A stretch of DNA of 64,000 nt from NCBI GenBank assembly GCA_964651335.1, contig CAZYVT010000003.1, forward strand, positions 44,038 through 108,037. Reading direction: 5' to 3'. Origin of the DNA: 2-02-FULL-66-14 sp964651335 (GTDB lineage Bacteria > Pseudomonadota > Gammaproteobacteria > Burkholderiales > SG8-39). How positions within the stretch are numbered: the first letter of the stretch is position 1; each line of letters opens with the position of its first letter. This document shows positions 17,093 through 25,369 of this stretch, in pieces. Made by a program: the position numbers and the translations under genes. Under the pieces are notes generated by a model that was not told the DNA's origin, made no database searches, and saw only the letters and a program-made list of their open reading frames with translations.

Positions 17093-18664
17093 TCAGTCGA
17101 CGCGGGCGAAGCGCGATTCCGGGGCGTCGTTCGCGCGATGCAGCGTGGAGACGTTTTTCTTCATCGCCCAGGGCCGCAGCTGGTAATGTAGCGGCACGTA
17201 GTAATGCTGATCGCGAACCGCGACGAGCGTATCGCGGATCAGCGCGTCGCGCTTCTTCTGGTCCGTCTCGGTCTTCATTGCATCGATCATCGCGTCGAGC
17301 TTCGGGTCGCTGATGCGACCCTGGTTGAAGCTGCCGTCGGCGCCGGTGGTCTTGGTGCGCACGAGCGACTGCAGCATATAAAGCGCGTCGAAGGTGGCCA
17401 CCCCCCAGCCGAGCATGTACGCGCTGGTGTCGAGGTTGAGGATCTTCGGGATGAAATTGGCGAATGGAATGGCATTGAGCCTGGGCTTGAGGCCGATTCG
17501 CGCCCACATCCCCACCAGCGCCTGGCAGATCTCCTCGTCGTTGACATAGCGATTGTTCGGGCAGTCGAGCGTGAACTCGAAGCCGTTCGGGTAACCGGCC
17601 TCCGCGAGCAGCTTCTTCGCGCCCTCGGCGTCGAACGGAGGAATTCGGTCGATGTCTTTCTCGTAGCCGTGAATCCCCGGCGCGATCATCAGGCCGCCCG
17701 GGATCGAGAGCCCGCGCATGGTTACGCGCTTGATCGTTTCACGGTCAACCGCAAGGTTGAGCGCGCGGCGGACGCGAACGTCCTTGAACGGGTTTTTACC
17801 CTTTACGTTCGCGTATTTCAGTTCATCGTTGTGCTGGTCCATGCCGATGAAGATCGTGCGGTTCTCGTGTCCTTCGAGCACCTTCAGCTTCGCGTCCTGG
17901 CGCAACCGCGCCACGTCCTGCGTCGGCAGGTCGGTGACGAGGTCCACGTCGCCCGAAAGCAGCGCCGCGACGCGCGTGGCATCTGACTTGATCGGCGTGT
18001 AGATCACGTCGGTGACGTTGCCCTCGCGCTTGTCCCACCAGCTCGGGTTGGCCGCCATCACGATGCGCGTGTCCGGCTCCCATCCCTTGATCATGTAGGC
18101 CCCCGTGCCGCTGACGTTGCGCGAGGCGTAGGTCTCCTCCTTGTCCTTGGAGTTCTGCACATTCTGCGACTTGGTCTTCTCCGCCCACGTCTTGCTCATG
18201 ATGAAGAAGACGGTGAGGTTGCGCAGCAACACCGGGTTCGGTCCGGCGAGGATGAAGTCCACGGTGTGGTCGTCCACCTTCTTCATCTCGTTGATGCCCG
18301 CCACATAGATCTGCATCGTGCCCTGCGGCTGTTTGATCCGCTGGTACGAGAACAGCACGTCGTCCGCGGTAAACGGGCTGCCGTCGTGGAACTTGACGTT
18401 CTTTCGCAGATTGAAACGCCAGTGCGTCGGACTGACCTGCTGCCAGCTCGTGGCGAGGCAGGGCTCCACTTGAAATTTCTTGTCGTAGCGCACCAGCGGC
18501 TCGTAGGCGTGCTGCAGGAGGGAGATGGTCGTGGCGTGGTTCTGCGAATGCGGGTCGAGCGTCAGGACATCGTTTTGCGCCGCCCATCTGAGCGTGACGG
18601 CATGCGCGGCGCCCGATACGGCGAGCGCGGAAACTGCGGCGAGCAGCAGGCGTTTCAGCATCAT
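17093..18664 (-). CDS. dppA: Peptide ABC transporter substrate-binding protein (SBP family 5)
   Basis: Periplasmic solute-binding protein of 523 residues. A cleavable signal peptide (MMLKRLLLAAVSALAVSG, cut after AHA) precedes the mature protein. SBP_bac_5 features include TLDPHSQNH, NVKFHDGSPFTADDVLFS and ATSWQQVSPTHWRF. The last residues have QHYYVPLHYQLRPWAMKKNV. It recognises peptides or related compounds and delivers them to DppBC; the exact ligand cannot be read from sequence. It sits between the M20 hydrolase and dppC. Confidence 0.9.
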   Translation of the reverse strand: MMLKRLLLAAVSALAVSGAAHAVTLRWAAQNDVLTLDPHSQNHATTISLLQHAYEPLVRYDKKFQVEPCLATSWQQVSPTHWRFNLRKNVKFHDGSPFTADDVLFSYQRIKQPQGTMQIYVAGINEMKKVDDHTVDFILAGPNPVLLRNLTVFFIMSKTWAEKTKSQNVQNSKDKEETYASRNVSGTGAYMIKGWEPDTRIVMAANPSWWDKREGNVTDVIYTPIKSDATRVAALLSGDVDLVTDLPTQDVARLRQDAKLKVLEGHENRTIFIGMDQHNDELKYANVKGKNPFKDVRVRRALNLAVDRETIKRVTMRGLSIPGGLMIAPGIHGYEKDIDRIPPFDAEGAKKLLAEAGYPNGFEFTLDCPNNRYVNDEEICQALVGMWARIGLKPRLNAIPFANFIPKILNLDTSAYMLGWGVATFDALYMLQSLVRTKTTGADGSFNQGRISDPKLDAMIDAMKTETDQKKRDALIRDTLVAVRDQHYYVPLHYQLRPWAMKKNVSTLHRANDAPESRFARVD

Positions 18665-18684
18665 CGGTCTTCCCTCCGGTGGAT

Positions 18685-19869
18685 CTAGCCGATCGGCAGC
18701 GACTCCTCGACCAGCGCTGCGAGGTAGCCGGCACCGAGCGGAATCACCTGATCGTTGAAATCATACTTCGAATTGTGCAGCAGACAGCCGAGTTCCGCGC
18801 CGCCCTGCCCGAGAAACACGTAGGCGCCGGGGCGTGCGAGCAGCATGTAGGAGAAATCCTCGCCCCCCATGGTCGGTTCGGCGTCGCGCACGACGTTCTC
18901 CCTGCCGAACAGGTGCTCGCCGACCGCGGCGGCGAATTCCGCCTCCTGCGTGTGGTTCACGGTGGCCGGGTAGCCGCGCCTGTACTCGAGCTCGGCGCTT
19001 GCGCCGAGCCCCTGGGCGATCGCAGTGACGATCTCCCGGATCCGCTCTTGTGCCAAGGCGCGGGTTTCGGCCCTGAAGGTTCTCACGGTGCCGATAAGCC
19101 TGACGAAGTCGGGAATGACGTTGAAGGCGCCGACCTGGCTGGTCTGCATCGAGCAAACGCTGACCACCACCGAGTCGAGCGGGCTGACGTTGCGGCTGGC
19201 GACGGTCTGCAGCGAGCTGATGATCTGCGCGGATGCGACGACCGGATCGCAGGCGAGGTGCGGAAGAGCCGCGTGCCCGCCTTTGCCGCGCACCGTGATC
19301 TGGATCTCATCGGTGGCAGCCAGTACCGGTCCCGGGCGCACCGCGATCTTGCCGGCTTCGAGGCTGGGCCAGTTGTGCAACGCGTAGACCGCGTCGGCGG
19401 GGAATCTGTCGAACAACCCTTCCTTCACCATTTCGTTGCCGCCGCCGCCGCCTTCCTCGGCCGGCTGAAAAATGAGGTAGGCGGTGCCGTCGAAATTCCG
19501 CGTCTCGGCCAGATAGCGCGCCGCGCCAAGGAGCATCGTGGTGTGCCCGTCGTGCCCGCAGGCGTGCATCCTGCCCGGGTGCGTCGACTTGTACGGCAGG
19601 TCGGCGGTTTCAAACATCGGCAGGCAGTCCATGTCCGCGCGCAGGCCGATGGCCCGGCCGCTCGAGCCCGTTCTGCCTCTGACCACGCCGACCACGCCGG
19701 TCTTTGCGAGGCCGCGATGCACCTCGATCCCCCAGCGCGCGAGCGCGGCGGCGACAATGTCCGACGTTCGGGTCTCCTGGAACGCAAGCTCCGGGTTGGC
19801 GTGGATGTCGTGCCGGAGCGCCACCAGCTCCGAGTGGAACCTGCGGACATGTTCGATTGTGTCGGGCAT
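18685..19869 (-). CDS. M20-family amidohydrolase/aminoacylase
   Basis: A 394-residue metal-dependent amidohydrolase of the hippurate hydrolase/N-acyl amino acid amidohydrolase group. Metal ligands are visible in HACGHDGHTTMLL, in the EEGGGGG turn and in the late GGEDFSYML segment. The dimerisation (lid) domain contains GKGGHAALPH. There is no signal peptide, so it acts in the cytoplasm. The ATG at 19869 has a GAGGGG ribosome site. Its position inside the peptide importer operon suggests that it hydrolyses the imported substrate (inference). Confidence 0.88.
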   Translation of the reverse strand: MPDTIEHVRRFHSELVALRHDIHANPELAFQETRTSDIVAAALARWGIEVHRGLAKTGVVGVVRGRTGSSGRAIGLRADMDCLPMFETADLPYKSTHPGRMHACGHDGHTTMLLGAARYLAETRNFDGTAYLIFQPAEEGGGGGNEMVKEGLFDRFPADAVYALHNWPSLEAGKIAVRPGPVLAATDEIQITVRGKGGHAALPHLACDPVVASAQIISSLQTVASRNVSPLDSVVVSVCSMQTSQVGAFNVIPDFVRLIGTVRTFRAETRALAQERIREIVTAIAQGLGASAELEYRRGYPATVNHTQEAEFAAAVGEHLFGRENVVRDAEPTMGGEDFSYMLLARPGAYVFLGQGGAELGCLLHNSKYDFNDQVIPLGAGYLAALVEESLPIG

Positions 19870-19880
19870 GGGGGATCCCC

Positions 19881-20864
19881 TCAATGCGCGGCCGCGGTCC
19901 GGTCGATCCTCAACCGCGGATCGACCGCATAGTAAAGCAGGTCCACGATCAGGTTGATGACGACGAAGAACAGCGCGATCAGGCAGAGGTAGGCCGCCAT
20001 TACGGGGACGTCGGCGAATGACACGGCCTGGATGAACAGCAGCCCCATCCCCGGCCACTGGAAGACGGTCTCGGTAATGATCGCAAAAGCGATGATGGCG
20101 CCCAGCTGCAGCCCGGTGATCGTGATCACCGGCACCAGCGTGTTCTTGAGCGCGTGGCGAAAATGCACCGCGCGGTCGGTGAGGCCTCTTGCGCGCGCGA
20201 ACTTGATGTAATCGGTGCGCAGTACCTCCAGCATTTCGGAGCGCACCAGCCGCTGGATCAGCGTCATCTGGAAAAGCCCCAGCGTGATCGAGGGCAGGAT
20301 CAGCGCCTTCTGCCCCGACCAGGTGAGAAAGCCGGTGGTCCACCAGCCGATCGCGACCGTGTCGCCGCGCCCGAACGAGGGCAGCACTCCCAGGATGACG
20401 GCGAACACGAGGATCAGCAGGATGCCGATGAGAAACGTGGGCAGCGACACGCCGATGAGCGAGATCGCAAGCAGCGCCTGCGCGAGCCACGAATCGCGCC
20501 GCAGCGCCGTATAGACCCCCATCACGATTCCGGCGACCAGCGCAAGCGCGGCGGCGACGAACGAGAGCTCGAGCGTGGCGGGCAAGCGCTCGAGGATGAG
20601 TGTCGACACGGGCCTGACCTGTCGCAGGCTGAGGCCGAAATTGCCCTGCACTGCGCGTCCGAGAAAGCTCGCGTACTGCACGTAGAAGGGTTGATCGAGT
20701 CCGATCAGCTTGGTGATGCGCTCCCGGTCCTCGGGCGTTGCGTCCTGCCCGAGCATGAAGATCACCGGGTCGCCCACGAACCGGAACAGGGAGAACGCGA
20801 TCAGGCCCACGGCCAGCATTACCAGAACGGCCTGCGCAAGGCGACGCACGATGAAGGCGAGCAT
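19881..20864 (-). CDS. dppB: Dipeptide ABC transporter permease (DppB/OppB)
   Basis: First permease gene of the importer (327 residues). The N-terminus MLAFIVRRLAQAVLVML, GDPVIFMLGQDATPED, GNFGLSLR and the EAA loop around FARARGLTDRAVHFRHALKN are typical of DppB/OppB. About six membrane helices. The start is ATG at 20864. It heads the operon, 75 bases from the divergent mutY start. In that gap a TTGACG box occurs on the minus strand, but its partner -10 is poor. Confidence 0.9.
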   Translation of the reverse strand: MLAFIVRRLAQAVLVMLAVGLIAFSLFRFVGDPVIFMLGQDATPEDRERITKLIGLDQPFYVQYASFLGRAVQGNFGLSLRQVRPVSTLILERLPATLELSFVAAALALVAGIVMGVYTALRRDSWLAQALLAISLIGVSLPTFLIGILLILVFAVILGVLPSFGRGDTVAIGWWTTGFLTWSGQKALILPSITLGLFQMTLIQRLVRSEMLEVLRTDYIKFARARGLTDRAVHFRHALKNTLVPVITITGLQLGAIIAFAIITETVFQWPGMGLLFIQAVSFADVPVMAAYLCLIALFFVVINLIVDLLYYAVDPRLRIDRTAAAH

Positions 20865-20939
20865 GGGATGGAGGCCGAGGGAGGAGGGATGGTGCCGAAA
20901 CCGCAGCCCCCCGTCAAACCTTCTCGCTAGAATCCGCAG

Positions 20940-22169
20940 GTGCGCGATTTTGCTCGCAAGCTCATCCGCTGGCAGCGGCGCCACGGACGCCATGACCTTC
21001 CCTGGCAGGGTACGCGCAATCCGTACCGCATCTGGCTCGCCGAGGTGATGCTGCAGCAGACGCGCGTCGACGCGGTGATCCCCTATTACGAGCGCTTTCT
21101 GCGCAGATTTCCCGACGTGCAGGCGCTGGCGCAGGCATCCGAGGACGAGGTGTTGCGTCTCTGGAGCGGCCTTGGCTATTACGCGCGCGCCAGAAACCTT
21201 CATGCGGCCGCGCGCCGGATCGTTCGCGTGCATGCAGGCCGTTTCCCCCGCAATCCGGCGGCGCTTGCGAAGTTGCCCGGCATCGGCCGATCGACTGCGG
21301 CGGCGATCGCCGTGTTCGCCTTTGGCGGGCATGCGGCGATCCTGGACGGCAACGTCCGGCGTGTGCTCGCGCGCTGCTTCGGCATCGAGGGGTTTTCCGG
21401 AGAGCCCGCGGTCGCCCGCGAACTCTGGTCGCTTGCCGAAACGCTGCTCCCGGAACGATCGATTCGCGGCTACACGCAGGGATTGATGGACCTTGGCGCG
21501 ACGGTGTGCCTCCGCACGCGGCCACGCTGCGGGATCTGTCCGTTCGCGGCGCAGTGCGTGGCGACGCGCGCAGGCCGGGTGGACGAGATTCCCGCGCCAA
21601 GGCCTCGCAGGGCCCTGCCGATCCGCGACGCGCGCTGGCTCCTGCTGCTGCATCGCGGACGCGTGCTCCTGGAGCGCCGGCCCTCGTGCGGGTTATGGGG
21701 CGGACTGTGGACCTTTCCGGAGCTGACCACGGGCGGCGCTCGATCGGCTGGCCGTGCGCTCGGCTGCGAAATCGACTCCGTGCGACGTCTGCCTTTGCTG
21801 AAGCACGGCTTTACCCATTACCGGCTCAGGGTCATGCCGCTCCTTTGCAGGGTGCGCGAGGTCGCGCCGGCGGTTCGACAGCCCGGGCGTCTCTGGCTCG
21901 ACATTGCGGCGGCGGCGCAAGGCGCAGTGCCGGTCCCGGTCAGAAAGCTGCTGCAACAGCCCGCAGTGACTGGCCGTGCTGCGATCATTTCTGCGCCGCA
22001 AGGATCTGGTGCAGAACTTCGAGCCGCTGGCGGCTGTCATTCATCTCCAGTAGCCGCTGTTTCGACGCCAGCGGCACGGGGAGGATCTCGGCGAGCCGTG
22101 CGCTCACCCAAGAGCCCGACTCGAACCGGAACGGCGGCTCGATCAGCGGGGCAGCGGCTTGATCGATGA
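20940..22169 (+). CDS. mutY: A/G-specific adenine glycosylase MutY with C-terminal extension
   Basis: Removes adenine mispaired with 8-oxoguanine. Visible: the catalytic glutamate region LAEVMLQQTRV, the helix-hairpin-helix LPGIGRSTAAAIA, catalytic Asp in ILDGNVRRVLARC, and the [4Fe-4S] cysteines in CLRTRPRCGICPFAAQC. A NUDIX-like C-terminal domain includes LWGGLWTFPE. Family proteins end near VRKLLQQ (about residue 345); here the frame runs on for about 60 low-complexity residues antisense to the LON-domain gene. The start is GTG at 20940, with a TAGAAT box only six bases upstream, so the mRNA may be leaderless. Confidence 0.9.
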   Translation: MRDFARKLIRWQRRHGRHDLPWQGTRNPYRIWLAEVMLQQTRVDAVIPYYERFLRRFPDVQALAQASEDEVLRLWSGLGYYARARNLHAAARRIVRVHAGRFPRNPAALAKLPGIGRSTAAAIAVFAFGGHAAILDGNVRRVLARCFGIEGFSGEPAVARELWSLAETLLPERSIRGYTQGLMDLGATVCLRTRPRCGICPFAAQCVATRAGRVDEIPAPRPRRALPIRDARWLLLLHRGRVLLERRPSCGLWGGLWTFPELTTGGARSAGRALGCEIDSVRRLPLLKHGFTHYRLRVMPLLCRVREVAPAVRQPGRLWLDIAAAAQGAVPVPVRKLLQQPAVTGRAAIISAPQGSGAELRAAGGCHSSPVAAVSTPAARGGSRRAVRSPKSPTRTGTAARSAGQRLDR

Positions 22170-22578
22170 TTGCCTTCAGCAGCAGCGTGCAGGCGCTGCA
22201 TTCGTCCGGTACCTCGCTGTCGTCTTCCTCAGGCAGCAGTTCGATGTCGGCGCGCGCAAGTCCGTCGTCCTGCACACACCGTTCGAGAATGCGGAAGCGC
22301 CGCTCGCCGCGTGCCGTGATTTTCAGCAGCCCCAGTTGCTGCATGTCCCACTGGACGATGCGCGCAAGGCATCCGACCGGCTCCGGCACGGCCGGTGCGC
22401 CGACCTCGGCCCCTGCGCTGATCAGGCACACGCCGAAGGGCTCGTCGTCGCGCAGGCACGCGGTCGTCATCTGCATGTAGCGCTGCTCGAACACCTGCAA
22501 CGGCAGCACTCCGCCCGGAAACAGCACAGCGTGCAACGGAAAGAGCGCGACTTTGCGTCGTGTCGCTCCTCCGCTCAA
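21985..22578 (-). CDS. LON peptidase N-terminal (substrate-binding) domain protein
   Basis: A 197-residue protein consisting only of the LON substrate-binding domain, without the AAA or protease parts of Lon. The family pattern is VALFPLHAVLFPGGVLPLQVFEQRY, followed by GVCLISAG, the GCLARIVQW strand and ITARGERRFRI. The start is TTG at 22578, overlapping the rapZ stop as TTGA; the longer frame upstream lies inside rapZ. Its molecular role is unproven. Its 3' end is overlapped by about 185 bases of mutY on the other strand. Confidence 0.85.
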   Translation of the reverse strand: MSGGATRRKVALFPLHAVLFPGGVLPLQVFEQRYMQMTTACLRDDEPFGVCLISAGAEVGAPAVPEPVGCLARIVQWDMQQLGLLKITARGERRFRILERCVQDDGLARADIELLPEEDDSEVPDECSACTLLLKAIIDQAAAPLIEPPFRFESGSWVSARLAEILPVPLASKQRLLEMNDSRQRLEVLHQILAAQK

Positions 22579-23420
22579 GCCGTGTCCTCGGCGAGCCCGC
22601 GATGCCGAACCAGCACGCGCCAATCCGAAGCGAACGACTGCGCAAGGCGTTCGGCGAGGTACACCGAGCGGTGCCTGCCTCCGGTACAGCCGATCGCCAC
22701 CGTGAGATAGCTGCGGCTGTCGCGCACGACTTCCGGCAGCCAGCGACCGAGCAGGCCACGTACATCGGCAATGAACCCCTGCACCGGCTCCTGTTCGTCG
22801 AGAAACCTGACTACGGCAGGGTCACGACCGGTGAGCGGTCGTAGCGCCGGCTCGTAATGTGGATTGGGAAGCATGCGGGCATCGATCACCCAGTCGGCAT
22901 CCAGCGGAATGCCGTCCTTGTAGGCGAACGATTCGAACAGCAGGGTCAATCCGCCACCCGCGAGACCGAGCAGATCGCGGATCCAGCCACGCAACGCCTT
23001 GGGCTGCAGGCCGCTCGTGTCGATGCGGTGGCCGAGGTCCGCAACGCCTGCGAGCAGGCTGCGCTCCTGCTCGATTGCCTCGGCGAGCGTCAGTCCCGCG
23101 CCGGAGAGCGGGTGCCGGCGCCGCGTCTCCGAGTAGCGGCGCAGCAACGCCGTTGCATCCGCCTCCAGGAACAGCAACCGGCAATCGACGCCGCGCGCTT
23201 TCAGGGTCGTGACGCGCTCGGGGAGAGAGGACAGTGCTGCGCTGCGCGCATCCACGCTGACCGCAATCCGGTCGTGTCCGGCAGCGGAGACGAACGCGAG
23301 CACGTCGTCGAGCAGCGAAGCGGGCAGATTGTCGACGCAGTAAAACCCGCCGTCCTCGAGAACGTCGAGCGCGATGCTCTTTCCCGACCCGGACAAACCG
23401 CTCACGAGAATCAGCTGCAT
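22575..23420 (-). CDS. rapZ: RNase adapter RapZ (YvcJ-like P-loop NTPase)
   Basis: P-loop protein (281 residues) which in enterobacteria directs RNase E to the small RNA GlmZ and so tunes amino-sugar synthesis. The N-terminal Walker A is VSGLSGSGKSIAL, then FYCVDNLPASLL. The C-terminal domain carries GCTGGRHRSVYLAE. The ATG at 23420 begins MQLILVSG, the usual family N-terminus. It lies in the conserved hprK-rapZ neighbourhood and is translationally coupled to the LON-domain gene. Confidence 0.94.
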   Translation of the reverse strand: MQLILVSGLSGSGKSIALDVLEDGGFYCVDNLPASLLDDVLAFVSAAGHDRIAVSVDARSAALSSLPERVTTLKARGVDCRLLFLEADATALLRRYSETRRRHPLSGAGLTLAEAIEQERSLLAGVADLGHRIDTSGLQPKALRGWIRDLLGLAGGGLTLLFESFAYKDGIPLDADWVIDARMLPNPHYEPALRPLTGRDPAVVRFLDEQEPVQGFIADVRGLLGRWLPEVVRDSRSYLTVAIGCTGGRHRSVYLAERLAQSFASDWRVLVRHRGLAEDTA

Positions 23421-23436
23421 GCGCGGGTACTGTACT

Positions 23437-24402
23437 CTAGCGCTGCGGATCCTCGCCTGCTGATCCCTCGCCGCCGGCATCCATTTCGCGCTTTTGCCGT
23501 GTCATGAACTCGGCCATCGAGTCGACGCCGCGCAGCTGCAGAATGTAATTGCGCACGGCAGCTTCGACCAGCACCGCGAGGTTTCGCCCCTCCGCGACCG
23601 GGATCACCACCTTGCGCACGGTGACGCCGAGGATATCCTCGGACAATTCGGCGAGCGGCAGGCGCTCGCGGGTGTCGCGTGCGAAATCTGCCGCGGGCTT
23701 CTCGAGGTGCGCAATGAGCTTGAGTTTCATCTTGGGCCGCACCGCGGTCTCACCGAAGATGGTGCGGATGTCGAGCAGCCCGAGCCCGCGTACTTCGAGG
23801 AAGTCCCGCAACAGCGCGGGGCAGCGCCCCTCGAGCGTGCTCGCGGCGATGCGCGAGATCTCCACCACGTCGTCCGCAACGAGACCGTGGCCGCGGCTGA
23901 TGAGCTCCAGCCCGAGCTCGCTCTTGCCCACCCCGGAGTCGCCGGTGATCAGAACGCCGAGTCCCAGCACGTCCATCAACACACCGTGCCGCTCGGTCGT
24001 GTCGGCGAGTGCCTTGGCGAGGTAGCGCGACAGTTTCTCGATGACTCGGGCCGCGGGGACCGGCGTGGCGAACACGGCTGTCCCGGCGCGCTGCGCGACC
24101 TGCAACAGTTCGGCGAACGGCTGCACGTCGTCCGCGAAGATGACCACGGTCGGGGCGGCGGCGATCAGCCGTTCGGCCAGATCAGCCCGTCTTGCGGCGT
24201 CGTGGCGCGCGGCGAGTTTCGCCTCGTAGGCGCCAATGATCTGGATGCTGTTGGGATGTGTGAGGTTGAGGTGGCCGATCAGCGCGGCGGAGGCCGCCGC
24301 TTCGCGCCGCACCGCTGCGCTGCTGTCGCGCCCGGCCACCCAGGCGAGCGCGAGCGCCTCGCGGTTATCTTCATGCAACCGCGTGACGTTGACTTGCAGC
24401 AT
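23437..24402 (-). CDS. hprK: HPr kinase/phosphorylase
   Basis: Phosphorylates and dephosphorylates a Ser residue of HPr. The protein is 321 residues. The C-terminal catalytic domain has Walker A GDSGVGKSELGLEL, then LVADDVVEI and the signature EVRGLGLLDI. The N-terminal domain (HLNLTHPNSIQIIG) is the usual DRTGG-like fold. Its first 32 bases overlap the end of ptsN. In betaproteobacteria this enzyme belongs to a regulatory PTS rather than sugar uptake; HPr and EI are not in the window. Confidence 0.94.
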   Translation of the reverse strand: MLQVNVTRLHEDNREALALAWVAGRDSSAAVRREAAASAALIGHLNLTHPNSIQIIGAYEAKLAARHDAARRADLAERLIAAAPTVVIFADDVQPFAELLQVAQRAGTAVFATPVPAARVIEKLSRYLAKALADTTERHGVLMDVLGLGVLITGDSGVGKSELGLELISRGHGLVADDVVEISRIAASTLEGRCPALLRDFLEVRGLGLLDIRTIFGETAVRPKMKLKLIAHLEKPAADFARDTRERLPLAELSEDILGVTVRKVVIPVAEGRNLAVLVEAAVRNYILQLRGVDSMAEFMTRQKREMDAGGEGSAGEDPQR

Positions 24403-24856
24403 CCGGCTGCCAGGCCGAAATGAGCTGATGAAGCGCCCCGGCGTCGGGCGCAGCCGCCATCGCCTCGCGCAGCGAGCGGTCGCTGAACAACTGCGCGAGT
24501 TCCGAGAGGATCTGCAGGTGCTTCTCGGTGGCCTGCTCGGGCACCAGAAGAATGAACACCAGGCTGACAGGTTTCCCGTCCGGCCCGTCGAAGGGCACCG
24601 GTTGCGCCAGCCGCACCAGCGCGCCCAGCGCCTCCTTCAGTCCTTTGATTCGACCGTGAGGAATCGCGACCCCCTGGCCAAGGCCCGTAGAGCCGAGCCG
24701 CTCGCGGTCGAACAGGCTGTCAAAGACGAGGTTGCGCGCGATGCCGTGATTGTTCTCGAACAGCAGCCCCACCTGCTCGAAGAGGCGCTTCTTGCTGGAA
24801 ATGGACAGGTCAAGCAGGACGTTGCCCGGAGGGAGGAGCTTGGCGATGAGGTTCAT
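24371..24856 (-). CDS. ptsN: PTS IIA-like nitrogen regulatory protein (EIIA-Ntr)
   Basis: A 161-residue EIIA domain of the nitrogen PTS. The phospho-accepting histidine lies in GVAIPHGR, and C-terminal LQILSELAQLFSD is typical. EIIA-Ntr senses nitrogen and carbon status through PTS phosphorylation and affects potassium transport and sigma-54-linked traits. A perfect TATAAT occurs on the minus strand at 24897-24892, about 40 bases upstream, but no good -35 is paired with it. It is in the standard rpoN-hpf-ptsN-hprK order. Confidence 0.94.
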   Translation of the reverse strand: MNLIAKLLPPGNVLLDLSISSKKRLFEQVGLLFENNHGIARNLVFDSLFDRERLGSTGLGQGVAIPHGRIKGLKEALGALVRLAQPVPFDGPDGKPVSLVFILLVPEQATEKHLQILSELAQLFSDRSLREAMAAAPDAGALHQLISAWQPDAASQRHAVA

Positions 24857-24960
24857 GAAACCGGGAACGGGGAGGGTCTCGGAGGGCGCGCATTATAACG
24901 GATGCGTGAACCGGCGGGCCCCCCGCAGCGAAGCCCCATAAGGGACGCGGTGAAGGTCCG

Positions 24961-25281
24961 TCAGCCCGGCTTGCGCCGCTTGATCGGGTCGTGGGGTTTG
25001 GCGTAGCGCTTGCCCTTGTACTTCTGCACCTGCCGATCGAGCTTGTCCACCAGCAGGTCGATCGCGGCGTACAGGTCCGCGTCCTGGCACTCGCAGTGGA
25101 TGTCCTTGCCGCGCACGTGCAGCGTGACTTCCGCCTTCTGCTGCAGCTTCGCCACCGACAGGATCACGTGTGCATCGATCACGTGATCGAAGTGCCGCGT
25201 TACGCGCTCGAGCTTTGAGTTGAGATAGTTGCGGATCGCGGGCGTGATCTCGAGATGGTGACCGCTGAGGTTGAGGTTCAT
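24961..25281 (-). CDS. hpf: Ribosome hibernation promoting factor (short form)
   Basis: A 106-residue HPF/YfiA-family protein that binds the 30S subunit and favours 100S ribosome dimers in stationary phase. It begins MNLNLSGHHLEITPAIRNYL and has KLERVTRHFDHVIDAHVIL and YAAIDLLVDKLDRQVQKYKGK. It lacks the long-form C-terminal dimerisation domain. Its position directly after rpoN is conserved across beta- and gammaproteobacteria. Confidence 0.95.
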   Translation of the reverse strand: MNLNLSGHHLEITPAIRNYLNSKLERVTRHFDHVIDAHVILSVAKLQQKAEVTLHVRGKDIHCECQDADLYAAIDLLVDKLDRQVQKYKGKRYAKPHDPIKRRKPG

Positions 25282-25369
25282 GCGTCGACTCCTCTGGTCT
25301 TCAGATTTTGCTGAAGGTCTTGCGTTGCGCGGCAGCGCAGACCGTGGCTCTGCAGCGCGTGGTTCTTCT

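Noticed and set aside
24911..24930. GC-rich stem near 24911-24930 as terminator of hpf
   Set aside because: The stem is only about 5 pairs and no U-run follows on the minus strand.
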